The translations under genes were made by a program, and so were the position numbers. 64,000 nucleotides of DNA from Nageia nagi. Its lineage: Eukaryota > Pinophyta. Location of the stretch: contig JBITNC010000001.1 of the NCBI GenBank assembly GCA_050084985.1, forward strand, positions 1,054,001-1,118,000. Reading direction: 5' to 3'. The notes beneath the pieces were generated by a model. That model searched no databases. It was not told the DNA's origin and saw only the letters and a list, made by a program, of their open reading frames with translations. Of the stretch, positions 10,440 to 22,834 are shown in pieces. Numbering within the stretch: the first letter of the stretch is position 1; each line of letters starts with the position of its first letter.

Positions 10440-11213
10440 TTAGAGATGCTATCAGGTTGGTGAAGTTACCCTCAAGGGGGAGTGAAGTTTGAATTCTTAT
10501 GTTGAATTCATATTTGTGTTGATAACTTCACCTCTAAGAGGATTTTGTGTTGTATAGTGTTGATTTTGTTGTACACCTTTGTGGTAAGTTCACTCTACAT
10601 AAGGAACTTGTTGTAGAAATTTTTTAAAGTAAAAAGATTGGCCAATCTAGTATTGTTCAATTATCTATGTGTGAAAAACTCTTATGTATCTTTTAGCACT
10701 ATTTAGTTATCCATATGTGAGGAACTCATATGTGCATGCTTTATTTTGTAATAATAATCAACACATATTTTATATAAAGTAGGTGACTATGAGTTTTTGA
10801 CTTGGCATCTTTGTGATGATTTATAATGCACCATTAATTAGTTCATGATGGCATTGTGTGATTCATCTATCCTTGTTGATATGAATATGTTGCATTTAAC
10901 TAATCTTATTATTTGAGTTGCTTATGACCTATAAGTTCCTTTGATATTGAAGGTTACTTACTTCAGGTGTGTAGGCTCATGGAGACTCATCATGAATTTC
11001 ATTTAGATGACTACTTTATGTACATTGAAATCGATTATGATTAATGATTGTATTGATAACCATTTGTTAAAATGGTAAAGTAGTGAGTCTCAAACTAGAT
11101 CTTTCTTACTTAACAAATATGTAAAAAAAATTCATCTCCATTGTATCTATTTGGAGGAGAACTCTCTAACTCTCTCTTCTTCTTCTCTCTTATTTGCTCT
11201 ATCCCAATATTAC
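10440..11213 (+). other. copia 3' UTR (copy 2)
   Basis: This is noncoding sequence after pol. It includes 'aagggggagtgaag' near 10475 and repeat units of the GTGGTAAGTTCACTCTACATAAGGAA type. It ends with a pyrimidine-rich 'ctctctaactctctcttcttc' stretch just before the purine tract at 11214-11225. The same organisation is seen before the LTRs at 1441 and 6370. Confidence 0.65.
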
Positions 11214-11225
11214 ATTAAAGAGGAG

Positions 11226-11725
11226 TGTTGGAATGTATAATGCATTATTGTAAAAGTTTTGTAATAATCCTCTTTGTAAATTCGCTAATACTTAAGGGTA
11301 TCATTAGATACCTTAAGTATTTAAGTGAATATGATAATTTAACTTATCCTACACTCCATGTCATGAGCATGCCCCTTGGGTAAAAGGATGTGCATATCAT
11401 GCTTTTGTACATTGGATAAAAGGGTGATCCAAAAAGGGATTTTGGCCTATAAATAGAAGGCTCCTTCTTTTTGATCGCACACCAATTTGTGAAGTAAAGT
11501 TATACTATAGGATAGCATTTAGGAGATGACATTAGGAGAATTGTAAGAGATTCATATATGTGAATGAAGTAAGATCTAGTTAGTGGACGTACTTCTAGTT
11601 GGAGGAACCATTTTATTTCTTGTGTCCACCTTTGTGAGATTGTCTTATTGAATTATCTTAATGTTTGAGTGAGCTTCTATGAGATCTTGGTAATTAGGAA
11701 TTAAGTGTTAGTGTTATTTCCTTCA
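11226..11725 (+). repeat. copia LTR (family A, copy 2, 3' LTR)
   Basis: It starts TGTTGGAATG after AAAGAGGAG and has TATAAATAG at 11448-11456. It ends near TTTCCTTCA. It resembles the LTR at 6370 along most of its length but with many substitutions and small indels, so the insertion is old. No clear target duplication was found. Confidence 0.7.
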
Positions 11726-13390
11726 TAAGGGAATACAAGGAAGAGTATTAATGCATGAACACAACCACCATATTCATTAACCAATTTAGTGTATTCTATT
11801 CTACTATAAACCCAATTCATTTACCTTAAGTTCATTCCAAGTTTAGTAATAGTTAATCACCCCTTCCAAGTGTGGAAGTAACTTAGTGTAGATTCATTTA
11901 CCAAATTAATGTGATGATGTGGAAAAATAAAATTTCATTTCCCCTTTTCCTATCCAATCCATTTTGGTCAACTCATATTGCTTTTCAATGCAAAGGGAGA
12001 GCATATGTGGATGAGATAGAAAAAGTTATTAAGTTAAATGCTTTTCTTTGCATGATCCCTACCTAACAAATAAGTAAATGGAACTTTAAAAATAAATAAT
12101 ATCAGTGTTAAATTAATGCAATTTTAACATTAACATTAACTACACTTTCTTATATGCACTCTAAATAAAGGGATCATAAATAAGGGGTTCATTCTCGATT
12201 CTTATCCTTAAGTTCCTACATTGTGCTTGTTGTATTGATGAGAATTAAAAATGTCATCTCTATTTTTTAAATGTTGGCATTCCAACCCAATTGTTGGCAT
12301 TCTCATTCAATCATTAGCATTTGGTACTTGATCGTTGATGATTATGTTACAAGACTTGAAAAAAATAGAATAAACAAAACCTTAATTAAACTCAAAACCA
12401 CAAGATGCAAAATAAATAAAAATTCATAAAAACATTGATAAACCCCCTATATTTTATCACTAATGGTATCTTTCATGCAGAGGTTCAAGCCCTCCTTCTA
12501 GTGCTAGAATGTACTACCCAAAAAGCAATCATGTTAGCAAATAAGACAAATAATATCAAAATAAATATGTGTTTTATTGCTCTTGGGTAGACCTCAAATG
12601 TATAATTATGAATCTCTAGATTCATAGTGCCTTACCATAAGGGCTTTTACAAAATTATGTTTTAGAGCCTCTTGGGCTTTTACAAAGTCACCAATATTCT
12701 AGATGAAGTTATCAGCTATTATCTCCAATTGTTGGATTCTAAGATGTAGTCACTGGCATTTCTACAACTAGAGTGTGTTTCTTGTTGAATCTCATCTTCT
12801 ACTTTGTCTCTTATTAGTCTCTTGTTTCCTATTTGTTATTTCCTTAGTAAACCTTTCATATTTCATACCTCAGCACCTGTGGACCCTACACACATGCCAA
12901 AACAAACCATCAAACATACATGCTCACATAAAAATATGAAGTACTAAACTGATATACATGAATAAGTGCATAAAAAAATTACTTAACTCTTCAAAAGCTC
13001 TATGTGAATTTCCATAGAGTTCTTTTACTTCTAATTCAGGTCCTTTTCTTCAATGTTGAAGGTTTTATTTATAAATTGAGAAAACTAAAGAAGTTTCCAT
13101 TTTGAAGATAAAAATTAAGATAAAAAAGCTTATCTAGTCTTGTCATGGTTGTGATCTAGTACTCAAATGCATAAGATTGGTGATGAGTCATCCTTAATCT
13201 GTAACTTTTTAGAGAAGTCATTTAATAACTTATCATTTTTGTTTTAATTTTTCCAATCATAGAGTTGTCAACATTTGGGTGTTGGATGACAACATTTGGT
13301 ATGGGTCGTAAACATTCATAATCGAATGCTAGCATTTTGGTTTTATTATAACTTTTATAATAACATTTTATTTTCATCTCCTCTTTTGAA
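11726..13390. other. AT-rich intergenic stretch, nothing identified
   Basis: I find no convincing coding frame or RNA gene. Near 12280-12340 and 13270-13330 there are related phrases ('ttggcattctcattcaatcattagcattt' and 'gggtcgtaaacattcataatcgaatgctagcattt'). These may be remains of an LTR or terminal repeat of the minus-strand gypsy element that follows. Confidence 0.4.
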
Positions 13391-13399
13391 TTTTGAAAT

Positions 13400-14336
13400 A
13401 TGGGTCATTTTTGGGTGTCTACAAAAGATAAACATTTATCTTTAAGTTGTGAAATAAATCTCCTTACTAAATTCATATTACCTTGTAGGATCCTTAATTG
13501 CTTTAAGTTTTTTGGAGGTAGCATACTTACAATTGCAATTACCTTCTTGGGATCCACCTCAATACCTCATCTAGAAATCATAAACCCTAAAAGCTTTCTT
13601 GAAGTAACACAAAAGGCACACTTTTATAGTTTTAATCTAAGCTTGTATTTCTTTAGAATGCCAAATACCTCTTCAAGGAGTTCCAAATGATCATGTCCAT
13701 GTTTAGACTTTACAAATCTATCATCAACATAAACTTATACAAACTTGTGAATTTGTTCATGAAACATAGGAACCATTGCACATTAATAAGTTGCACTTGC
13801 ATTTTTTAGTCCAAATGGCATAACTTTCCAACAAAATTTCCCCATGATGTAGTAAAGGTTATTTTATGTTGATCAACTGGATTAATTAAAATTTGATTGT
13901 AACCAAAGAAATCATCCTTAAACGATAATGTATCATGACCAACAATGCTATCCATAATCATATCAATATTTGGTAAGGCAAAATCATCTTTTGGACATGC
14001 ATTATTAATATCCCTAAAGTCAGTACAAATCCATATTTCTCTAGTTAGTTTAATAATAATAAAAATACTAGCCATCCATTCTAAATAATCTATAGGCATA
14101 ATAAAATCAACATTCAAATACTTTTCAATTTCCTTTTTGACTAATAATGCTTTTGATGGATGCATCTTCCTTGGTTTTTGCTTTACAGGTTTTGCATATT
14201 TTTTAAATGGTAAACTATGCCTAACAAAATATGTATCTAAACAAGGCATGTTAGAATAAGACCAAGAAAACATTTTATTACATTCAATGAATTTTTTTCT
14301 ATACCTCTTAGTATGGTATTGGAAGAGCAAATTCAA
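13400..14336 (-). pseudogene. gypsy reverse transcriptase remnant
   Basis: The first 176 codons (14336-13806) are open. They contain FSWSYSNMPCLD, then KPRKMHPSKALLVKKEIEKYL, WICTDFRDINNACPKDDFALPN, and FKDDFFGYNQILI where FMDGFSGYNQI is usual. After a frameshift near 13810 the protein continues with HEQIHKFV, a stop, then VYVDDRFVKSKHGHDHL with the catalytic YVDD at 13731-13720. VDPKKVIAIVSM follows near 13560. Confidence 0.85.
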
Positions 14337-15700
14337 TTTTTATCAACCTCTCTTGATCACTTGTGCTAATATTGACATTTATCAATTCTTCTATAGAAAA
14401 TATGGACTCATCTTTTCTTTGTAATAACAAAGGCAATTCCTCTAATCTTGGTATTTCTTGGCTATTGGGATCATCTTCATCAACTTGCTGAACCTGAAAC
14501 ACTTCATTGAAATTTATCTCTTGTCCAAAATATCCGTATTGACTAAGGACATAATTTGGTTACCTCTTTGGATTTGATTTGGGTGATTCTAAATGTGCCC
14601 CCATGTATTCTAATATGTCATCATCCATAGCAAAGCAATCAAACTCAAGTGGTATAGTATCATCTATCCATTTTACCTCATCAATTTCATCACATAGTTC
14701 TATTATATTGAATTTTGGAACAAAATTAATAGGTCATGTAGTTTGTTTTATATTTTCATCACTACCCAATCCCTTCTTATCTTTCTTAGTTCCTAAATAA
14801 AAAGGAAAAGAAGGCATTCTTTATTTTGATTTTCCTAATCCTCCCTCTTTATATTTGCAATTGTCAACCATGTATTTTTGCACAAAGGGAGATGGGAAAG
14901 GATTACTTGTATTCATATTTTCTATTTTATCCTTTAACAAAATGGGGTTCGGAGATAAGGATGCTACCAAATAAGAACTTCCCATTTTCCCTTCACCTTC
15001 ATGATGTTCATGCCCTTTATTTCCTTCAGCATGGCATGTACACCCTGACTTGTTTACAATTTTCAGATGCCTCAAGTCTTTTACGAAAGCTAACGAATCA
15101 AAATTCTTAATTTTGTATGTTCCCATGCCTAATTTTATGACTTATATCTATTTTTACGCTTTTATCAATGTTGATTCTACCTCCAATGGAACTATCTGAA
15201 ACTTAAGATAATTTAAATCCAATCCTTCAATATCAAGATCTGCTAGATTACATAATGCATATGGTTTTAGATCCCCTATGACTATATGTATCTTTCCTTC
15301 ATATTCATATTTTAGATGAAGATGTATTGTAGAAGGTATTATATCCATATCATGTAACCAGGGTCTTCATAAGAGGAGGTTATACAAAATATTTTAAATC
15401 ATAACATGAAAGTTTGTTTGGACACTCTTGACACCCAATGTGATCTCTAGTGTAACTAAGACAAGAATTTTTTTAGTTGAACTATCATATGCCATTATTC
15501 GAAAGGTTGGATCTTCTAAGGGTGGGATAGTTACATCATTGCTTTCAAATTATTGTAAGAAATTTTGGGAACAAACATTAATAGTTGAACCAAGATCTAC
15601 CATTTCTATTTTTATTTCTAAATCATGGATCATTGGGGTAATAAAAGAGTGCAAAGCATTTAACTATTAGTTCTTTGCTAAGTTTTTTTAGATCTAAAGA
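14308..15700 (-). pseudogene. gypsy protease and protease-RT linker remnants
   Basis: Minus-strand pieces at 14502-14308 (acidic, EDDPNSQEIPRLEEL) and 15348-15154 (MDIIPSTIHLHLKYEYEGKIHIVIGD) match the layout of Tat-type polyproteins. There a DIxPSYNCLLGRPWIH-like protease end is followed by QKLKY-x-EGK. The active-site region near 15550-15650 is present only as broken frames. Identification rests mainly on position between gag and RT. Confidence 0.5.
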
Positions 15701-16049
15701 AAGAGATAGCATCACAATCTTTAATGGACTAAATTTTTTCAAAAAATATGGTAGCAAAAATGTTGTTAGGAACTATTTCTTTTTTGAACAAATCATATAA
15801 TACTTCTCTATGTTTTCCAAATGTCCTAGTGAGATTAAACAAGCTAATTTTAGCAATAGTTTTTAACTATTCAATCATGTTATAAGCTCTTGGATATGAT
15901 GGAAGACTTTCATGTTCATTTGTAGCTAGATTTTTATGTGGATGTGGATTGGATCTTATATGTCCTCTTTTGAGTGTGGTGTAAATCTCTTCATCCACTG
16001 ATACTGTATTCACTACATTATATGGATTTGAAGCATTTTCATTAATTTC

Positions 16050-17268
16050 TTACTTTCCTTGAGCAATTAGATCCAATATATCTTCCTCAGGAGTTTTACA
16101 ACTATTCGTGGGGTGTCCTCTTCTTTGATGATATGAGCAATAAGCATCTGAATTCTCCATGAAAACATTATCATCTTCTGCCTTTCTTTCCAATGGCCTT
16201 AACAAGCTTATTTTAATCACATCTTGTAAAATGAGCCTGGGTGGAATAGGGAAAGTGAATGTACGAGTCCTTATTGTAGTATATATTGTAAGAATCAATT
16301 TATTAGCCATATTGATATTATTTTCTACTTTTTTCACATATGATTTCTTACTTTCTTTGTTGCATGTTGTACTTGCATAATAGAGTGTTCCCAATTCAAT
16401 CAACACTTTTTCTTTTAAAATTATTTTTCTAGTCAATGCTCCAAAACCCAATTTGGTATAATCAAGACCATGTTGCTTTATAACTGGAAGAAAGAATCAA
16501 CTAAAATACCATAAATTTTTCTTTCATCCAAATGAATACAAATGATTTTTCGTACATTTTTGGAATTATGGAATATACTTCTCTAGCATTTCATAATTTC
16601 CTTGATGCAGTGCACACAACTTTGTAACTTTACTTTATCCTTTAACATTATGCTTGTATTAATTCATAAATACTTTTACCAATAAATAAAATAAATCAAT
16701 AGATCCTTCAGACATATTATAGAATCATTAACTGACATCACCTTTCAAACTCCTTAGGAAGAACTTCATCATTAATTTCTCCTTAGATCCCAATTTCAAT
16801 AAGCACTCCTCCTGAAATCCAATAAGATATTGCTTTGGGTCTTGTTCACCATTGAACATCTTTGTGGGCCTTGAGATTAGGTGGTAGGGGATAATTATGG
16901 ATATTTTCTCACAAGGGTGTGGTGAATACACCATCATAGTCTTCATTACTATTCTAAGATCTACTATTTTTCAATTTTATAATTCTTACCATCACCTTAG
17001 GTGCAATCGTTTGATTATTGCTTGTTGTTACTTGTGGCTTTGGAATAAATTGAGTCATAGTTTGAGTTAGGGTTGTTATCACTTGAGTTAGGATAGCATC
17101 ATTTAAGGTAGGGCTTGAGTTATTATGGTGTTGATTCCTCATACTCAGATAAAGCACGATGAAAATATAGTTAGATCCGTATGAGAATTTTTGTGAGATC
17201 TTAATCAGGAGGGTAAAGATCATTCGAAATAATGGGTTCACCAAATATGTAGATAAGAAATAATGCAC
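16050..17268 (-). pseudogene. gypsy gag remnant with zinc knuckle
   Basis: In order on the minus strand are a Thr/Gln-rich N-terminus (17150-16960) and a gag domain, ISRPTKMFNGEQDPKQYLI followed by FQEECLLKLGSKEKLMMKFF (16900-16740). Last comes CSYHQRRGHPTNSCKTPEED at 16130-16070, the CxYH-x4-GH-x4-C knuckle used by Tat-type Gag. Three frames are needed to read it, so it is not functional. Confidence 0.75.
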
Positions 17269-17299
17269 AATGTAATAAATAAGACATTATTTCTCTACA

Positions 17300-18240
17300 A
17301 TCCAAATATTGAAGTATACATCTAAAATATATTAGTTATTACAGTAATAAATAACATACCTTATCAAATCTGATAGTCTAGTCACATACAACACCTTCAC
17401 ATAATCACTATGAACATAAGCATGACATGAACGACATCAACATCCCTTGCACTAGCACATCTTCAACATCATAAATAATTAGGAATCAGATGTGCAAACA
17501 ATGATATAAGAAATACGATGAAGGGATAATAACAAATCTACAAATAGGTGGTGTTACAAAATATTGTTGTTATTCAGGTGTATGATAGGCATGGAGTATC
17601 TTATCCATTTGGTGATGATCTACTCATGTGTTAATCTTTGCCTTGATATTCTTTTATATCCACATCTGAATCTTCTCTCTGTCTTGGTATTATCATATAT
17701 TACATAATTGATGGTGCCTTTATGGGCATTTGATACAACTTACATTATTTGGTGATCCTATTACATTAAATACAATGCCTTGGGTGTATTTCGACCCCTT
17801 GTTTACAATAAATATCTTTTGATGCAATAAAAATGAATTATTAATAAATAAGAATTCATTTTTAAGTGTTTACAAGGAGACTATGAGGGAGTTTTTTGAT
17901 AAGTATAGTCTCAAAAGAAAAGAGAGAATAGTAAGATTATTCTAGTTCGATGAGTATATATTATAGAATAGGGTATTTGTTATTGTTAGGAGCATGTTGA
18001 GATCATCCTTATGATGATTTTAGAGATTCCATTATTCCTGAGAAGCAATTCTAGAGAGTTTATTGAAGAAAGACAAATTATATATTCCTTACTTACATAA
18101 TTGAAGAGAGTTTTTTGGTATTAGAGTTTTTCCCACATTGGATTTCTCTATGGTAAATGGGTGTCTTCTTCTTTATGGTGATGTTCTCTATTTTACACTT
18201 GATGCTTGAAATTGACAATATTTCATTTAAATTCATGGTT
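17300..18240. other. AT-rich stretch, nothing identified
   Basis: No coding frame or RNA gene is supported. A short inverted phrase 'tgaattattaataaataagaattca' lies at 17832-17856. It could include the leader and LTR of the gypsy element to its left, but I could not place the ends. Confidence 0.35.
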
Positions 18241-18244
18241 GCTT

Positions 18245-18725
18245 AAAATCTACTCATTTTATCATATTTACTTATCTTTTTGGAATAATAAGCTTTTAAA
18301 TACCTATGTAATGATCTAAGAATGTTATAGACAACTTGGATTTACTTATCACCCTTCCTACCTAAGAACCATGGGTCTAGTTTTAGGACTTTGTTTACAT
18401 TCTCTTATCTTTTGAATTTGAACAATAAGAAATTTTGTGGGAGATTGATTAGTTCTATTGGGTTAAAATTATACCATTTTTTAATTACCTATCTTTTGAT
18501 TACATCTAGATTGGGTTTTATTCCAACAAATGTACCAATTAATGTGTTCTTCCTCTTATCTATTTCAAAATTCATTATTTATTTAGAGATGGTAATCTGT
18601 GCCTCATTATCAATGATTTTTACTTTAATCTTGAAATTGATGAGATCCTTAGGCTTCTCTCTTGTTACTACATTTTCCCATGAACACAAAGGTTTGGGAT
18701 CCAATCTCCATTTGGATTTATTCAT
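18245..18725 (-). pseudogene. DUF4283-like retroelement-associated fragment
   Basis: The minus-strand translation reads LIGTFVGIKPNLDVIKR, stop, VIKKWYNFNPIELISLP, FLLFKFK, ENVNKVL, DPWFLGRKG and, after a stop, QVVYNILRSLHRYL. The order G-F-x-G-x-(R/K)-P ... W ... F-x-F-x ... V-L ... P-W-F-x-G ... Y-N-(I/L) is that of the DUF4283 domain. This domain is found in plant LINE-related and other retroelement ORFs. Two in-frame stops make it a remnant. No RT is seen nearby. Confidence 0.55.
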
Positions 18726-18729
18726 TTAA

Positions 18730-20178
18730 TCACTCTTATCATTTAGCTACCTGAAGCTCTTTACTATCTTTTGTCAAATTCTTATTATTTGTAGATCATG
18801 AATGGCTTCTCTTATTACCAATGATTCTTTTTATTGCATCATAACCACTTAATCCTTACACCTTATCATTGAGTCTTACCCTAATATTTGATGCCTACAC
18901 AAGGGCGGTTGACCTCTCATCGCATGTGATCGAATCCCCACCATCATCGAACCCTTACATGCCCTAATTTTCTCCTTCACATGCAATTATCAAGAATATC
19001 TCCAAATTTTCAAGCATAGATCATTCACAATATCTAATTATAGGTAAGATAATCATTTCATTCATAAGGAATTATTTTAGGATGACTTTAGGTGATTGGT
19101 ATTCTTTGAAAATTTTCCCTTTGATTAAAGGACTTAATGAGGATGTTGTTTGATGGATCATGCCAAATGACATTAATATTTTTCTTAAAATCATTATTCT
19201 TGAAATTAGAATTTGCGAAATTAGGTATAAAAGAAGAATTTTAATTTTGAATTTATCATAATTAGTTAACCTATTTCGTAATCAAATTCTTGCTTCCCTA
19301 AATTGTTTAATGAAGTCTATCATATATTCATTACATTCTTATTTAATTTCATACAAATTAATAATACAAAAATTACCTTTAATATTACATAAAGATTTCT
19401 GCAAGGTTCTAAAAATCATATATGGTGTTAAAAGGTAACTTATAAAATCTTTAAAGGGTATATTCAATAAGACTATAAGGGAATAATTTAGTTTCTAATA
19501 GTTGGTTATGGATAAATGTGGAAGAATTTAGATTATGTATAGTCATATGGTTGGATAATCTTTCAAACTAAATAGGGTTATGTTTTAGGGTGATGAGGAT
19601 ATAGTTGAAGAAAATATTAATATGAAAAGAAAAATTATTTCAATTAACTAAGTAATGAAACTTAGATAACTTACATAATATATTATGGTAATGATAAGTA
19701 TATGTAAAATGTAAAGATAAATACATGTAATGTCGAAGGGTCAAGTGTGATAGAAATGATATTTGTTTAGTGATGTTTACTTTGACTTGGCTTTGATCTT
19801 TATCTTTGATTTCTTATTAAATCCTTTTTGAATTAGATCTATAATTAGATACTAAGAAGGTCAAATTTGAGAGCCATCCGAGTTAGCGATGGGTTTCAGG
19901 GATTTTGCCTTTATAAGTGTACTTGATGATTTAAAAGTTATTTATCCAAGTAATCAAAATAGAAATCATGACAATAAAAATACGTCAATAAAACTCAACC
20001 TTATATAATAGGAATGCAAAAATGTAGAAATAATATGTAAAAATACTATAATGATCTTGTATGTTATTTCATGATCTTCAAAATTATAGAAAAATATTAT
20101 GATAATCTTGAAAAATATTATTGTAATTCCTACAAGAACACCATTTATGATGTATATGACCTATAAATAAAATATACA
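18730..20178. other. AT-rich stretch, nothing identified
   Basis: Very AT-rich with many short A/T runs. No frame or structural RNA is supported. Near 19860-19925 a slightly richer segment occurs without recognisable content. Confidence 0.35.
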
Positions 20179-20179
20179 T

Positions 20180-20336
20180 TAGCTTAGATATCTTAACTAT
20201 ATATCTAAAAATACCAAGAGGTATCAATCTTTGATGTCTATCTTTTTTGTTTCGAAGTATGATTTTTAAGATAGACATCTTGAGATTGATACCTCTCAAC
20301 ATTTTTAGATATATATCTAAAATATCTATGCTAGTT
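20180..20336. repeat. large imperfect palindrome (fold-back)
   Basis: Left arm about 20180-20244 and right arm about 20268-20335 are reverse complements over roughly 65 bases with few mismatches, separated by a loop of about 23 bases. Matching blocks include TATATCTAAAAAT, GAGGTATCAATCT and GATGTCTATCTT. A transcript would form a long, nearly perfect hairpin. It could be a small inverted-repeat transposon relic, a hairpin-siRNA source or a miRNA-like precursor. No target duplication was recognised. Confidence 0.7.
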
Positions 20337-20409
20337 TAATAATATAATTTGATTTTTAATAATACCAATCAAGAATAAATCAGATTATTAAATCTATATA
20401 GGTGAAGGT

Positions 20410-20485
20410 AAAGTATATTAACGTCCACAATAAACCAACTGATCTGTGGGATGGATAATTGTAGTAGGCTATTACTAATGCATGA
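20410..20485 (-). repeat. SINE 3' fragment
   Basis: It shares the order AAAGTATATTAAC ... ACCAACT...T..GTGGGA(T/C)GGA.A.TTGTA.TAGGCTATT with the SINE-like copy at 41030-41095. The tRNA-like head is absent here, so this is a truncated relative. Confidence 0.45.
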
Positions 20486-21054
20486 GTTAAATAACATTTT
20501 TGTTTATTGTGTTATTCAAAATTGTATTTATGTAAAATTTACATGATTTTCCTAAATAACTCTTCAACAATATTTTAATTTATTCATATAAGAAATTAAC
20601 TATGTCACATATATTCACATTTTAATTGATTTTATTTGTAGGTTCGAATGTATTTACATTATGCATTGAAGAGAGTGGATTTACATTATGCATTAGAACA
20701 TGTTTAAGGACGAATATTTGGATCCTTACCCTCTCTAAGCTGCTATTATAAGATGCCTTTCAACGTAATAACTAATTTATACATATCAATATTTTTATGG
20801 AAAATGAAGATGCACATTAAATTTATTACCAAGTTCAAAATATTTAACAATATAATAAAACAATAAGAAAATTAAAATAGAAAATACATGTTCTTCAATT
20901 TAGATGAACCCTCCTACATGTATCCTAACGTTACTATGTAATTTTTCATATATATTTTTATTTTAAAATTATAAGCCTTCCCTTAAAATATTTTGATATT
21001 AATTATAAAAATGTATGAAACAAATACTAAACCAATACATGAATTGACATATAG

Positions 21055-21240
21055 GAGAATTGGAGAGGTGGGTAGTTCAAAGCTCTCAAATACTGGAGGC
21101 CCAAGTTCAAAATTCTCTACTCATAAAAATTGAAATATACTTAAAACTCTTATTGAGTTTATGATAAATATGAATGAGATAAGGATCGTATCCTTCATGA
21201 ATTTTGATAGCATAAATACCTTTCAATAACGATTCTAAAC
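21055..21240 (+). repeat. tRNA-like SINE head (candidate)
   Basis: The + strand reads TTGGAGAGGTGGGTAGTTCAAAGCTC and, about 30 bases later, GAGGCCCAAGTTCAAAATTC. These resemble pol III box A and box B (GTTCRANNC) spacing in plant tRNA-derived SINEs. The 3' end and target duplications were not found; 21240 is arbitrary. Confidence 0.35.
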
Positions 21241-21479
21241 TTAAAAATTCATAATACATCAATAAACAAAGTAAAAAAAAAAAAATTAAACCAATACAAA
21301 TGGCATTACAATACCAATTAAATACTCTCTTCAACATTTGTAGTATATAAATGATAAAGTTACTTTTGCATTCAGCTAGCTTTTCTGAAAAAAAAACCTA
21401 AACTTGTTCTTAACTTGTTGAGCATTAAGAAAAATGTGAGGAGCTGTATATGTAGAATGGGTTCCTTTTAAGAAAGAGG

Positions 21480-22213
21480 AGGGCAAGTGTGCACTCAAAG
21501 ATTCTTGCTTTCCCACAGGGCAACCATGCTCTCTCCCTCTCATTTTAAAAGAGGGGTGGTGTTGTCGGCATTGCCATTGTCAATGTCACCTATTGCATCA
21601 TCGCAAAGCAAAACTAACGTGTCCAATTTCAACACTATAAAGGCCTTCCATAGATTCCATTTCATTGAAAGCTCCTAATATAACACGCCCTTCGTTATTA
21701 ACCCTGTTTTGATTTGAGGACAAAAAAAGCAATATTAAATTTAGCGCGCCCTGCCCTCAATTGTGGGAAGTTGCGTCCTTCACAAATACAAACACCACCG
21801 TTTGGGATTTCAATACTCGTTCCAATTCCCTCACAACTGGGTTATTTTTCGATTTCAGCACAATATCCTGCCCGTTTGAAGATTGCAAACACCCTACTTT
21901 CGTGTCAGAATCCATGTGTGAAGAAAATCCATTGCTTGCAGAGGCTTAAAAAGCCTTTCGGACACACCCAGATTCTGCGAGCTTCTGGGTCATCGGAATT
22001 TGCAAGCTGAGGAGTTTCCGGGTGGAAAAGCGTTCAGGGCAGGGCTTTCTGGGGTGGCTTTTGGTGTTGAATTACAGTTTTTTGCTGTCTTGGGCATTTA
22101 GGCGCGGTGGGAATTTTAGTGGCTTTCGAACGGCTCTGGTAACAACGGGGTGAATTGATTCCAGTGGGTTTCTGTTGCATGGAAAATTGCGCTGGTTTTC
22201 GCTTTATTAAAAG
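21480..22213 (+). other. ATG9: probable ATG9 promoter/5' noncoding exon
   Basis: This island is clearly richer in G+C than the surroundings, with runs such as GCGCGCCCTGCCC (21743) and TTAGGCGCGGTGGG (22099). It ends at a good splice donor, AAG|GTATGC, at 22213/22214. Beyond it the sequence becomes intron-like (T-rich) until the ATG9 coding start nine kb later. Plant genes often have a spliced 5' UTR, so I infer this as the first, noncoding exon. Small frames of 62-98 codons inside it resemble nothing I know. No transcript evidence is available here. Confidence 0.4.
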
Positions 22214-22834
22214 GTATGCATTGCGGAATCTAGTACCTTGGTTTTATTCTAGAGGAATATGGTTATTTTGGGTTTTAGGGAATTGAACATTTAGGTTTTT
22301 CAATGTGACTTTGAAGAGGGTTAATTTTGTGAGTTGCATACAATTTTTCTTTGTCTAATAGAAGAGGTATTGCTCTTAAGGTCTAGTGTTTAAAAATTCC
22401 ACCTATCTCGGTTCAAAACTGATGTTGTTAGTTTATTTGATATAAGGAAACCACAATATAGCCTAGTGTACCAGTAAATCTTATCAGAATTCTTACAGTT
22501 TTGTTGAAATAAGGGTTTTGAAGGCAGTAGATAACATGTAAACTGAAGGTTTTAGTCCCCATTGTCGTGTGAAAGAGAGAAGTAAAAGATAATTCTAGGG
22601 ATCATACAACCAACTAATGGTTGGAAAGGTGCACAATTTGATACGTTTTTGTCGGGTTATTGGTATCATGGGAGTATGCTGTATGTTTATTGCTGCCACA
22701 GGTGGGATACGGTGAACGTACTTGTTTGTGTTTGTATGTCATTGGTTTCTTGGACAATGGCTAATAGTTTGTAGTTCTTAGCTTCGGTGTTGGTGGCATA
22801 GAGATTAGGGTCTTGTAGCTATGCCGAACTTTTG

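Larger units (their letters stand above)
6884..11225 (+). mobile_element. Ty1/copia element internal region (family A, copy 2)
   Basis: It carries the complete copia order gag, protease, integrase, RT, RNase H, 3' UTR and purine tract on the + strand, flanked by LTRs at 6370 and 11226. Every domain is interrupted by stops and frame changes, so it is a non-autonomous old copy. Whole element 6370-11725, about 5.36 kb. Confidence 0.85.
13400..17300 (-). mobile_element. Ty3/gypsy element, Tat-like, gag to RT portion
   Basis: Read on the minus strand, gag (17268-16050), protease region (about 15700-15150), a linker, and RT (14336-13400) follow in order. RT carries the CPKDDF-LPNID and YNQI motifs and a YVDD box at 13731-13720. 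No RNase H, integrase or LTR was recognised. Frames are broken throughout. The RT wording (KMHPSKALLVKKEIEKYL, DYLEWMASI) is typical of the Tat/Ogre branch. Confidence 0.75.

Noticed and set aside
21055-21130. A true tRNA gene on the + strand
   Set aside because: Box-like motifs are present, but no cloverleaf with paired acceptor and anticodon stems could be drawn. A SINE head is more likely.
21714-22010. Frames of 98 and 62 codons in the G+C-rich island upstream of ATG9
   Set aside because: They overlap each other in different frames, have no recognisable motif, and sit in what looks like a 5' noncoding exon.
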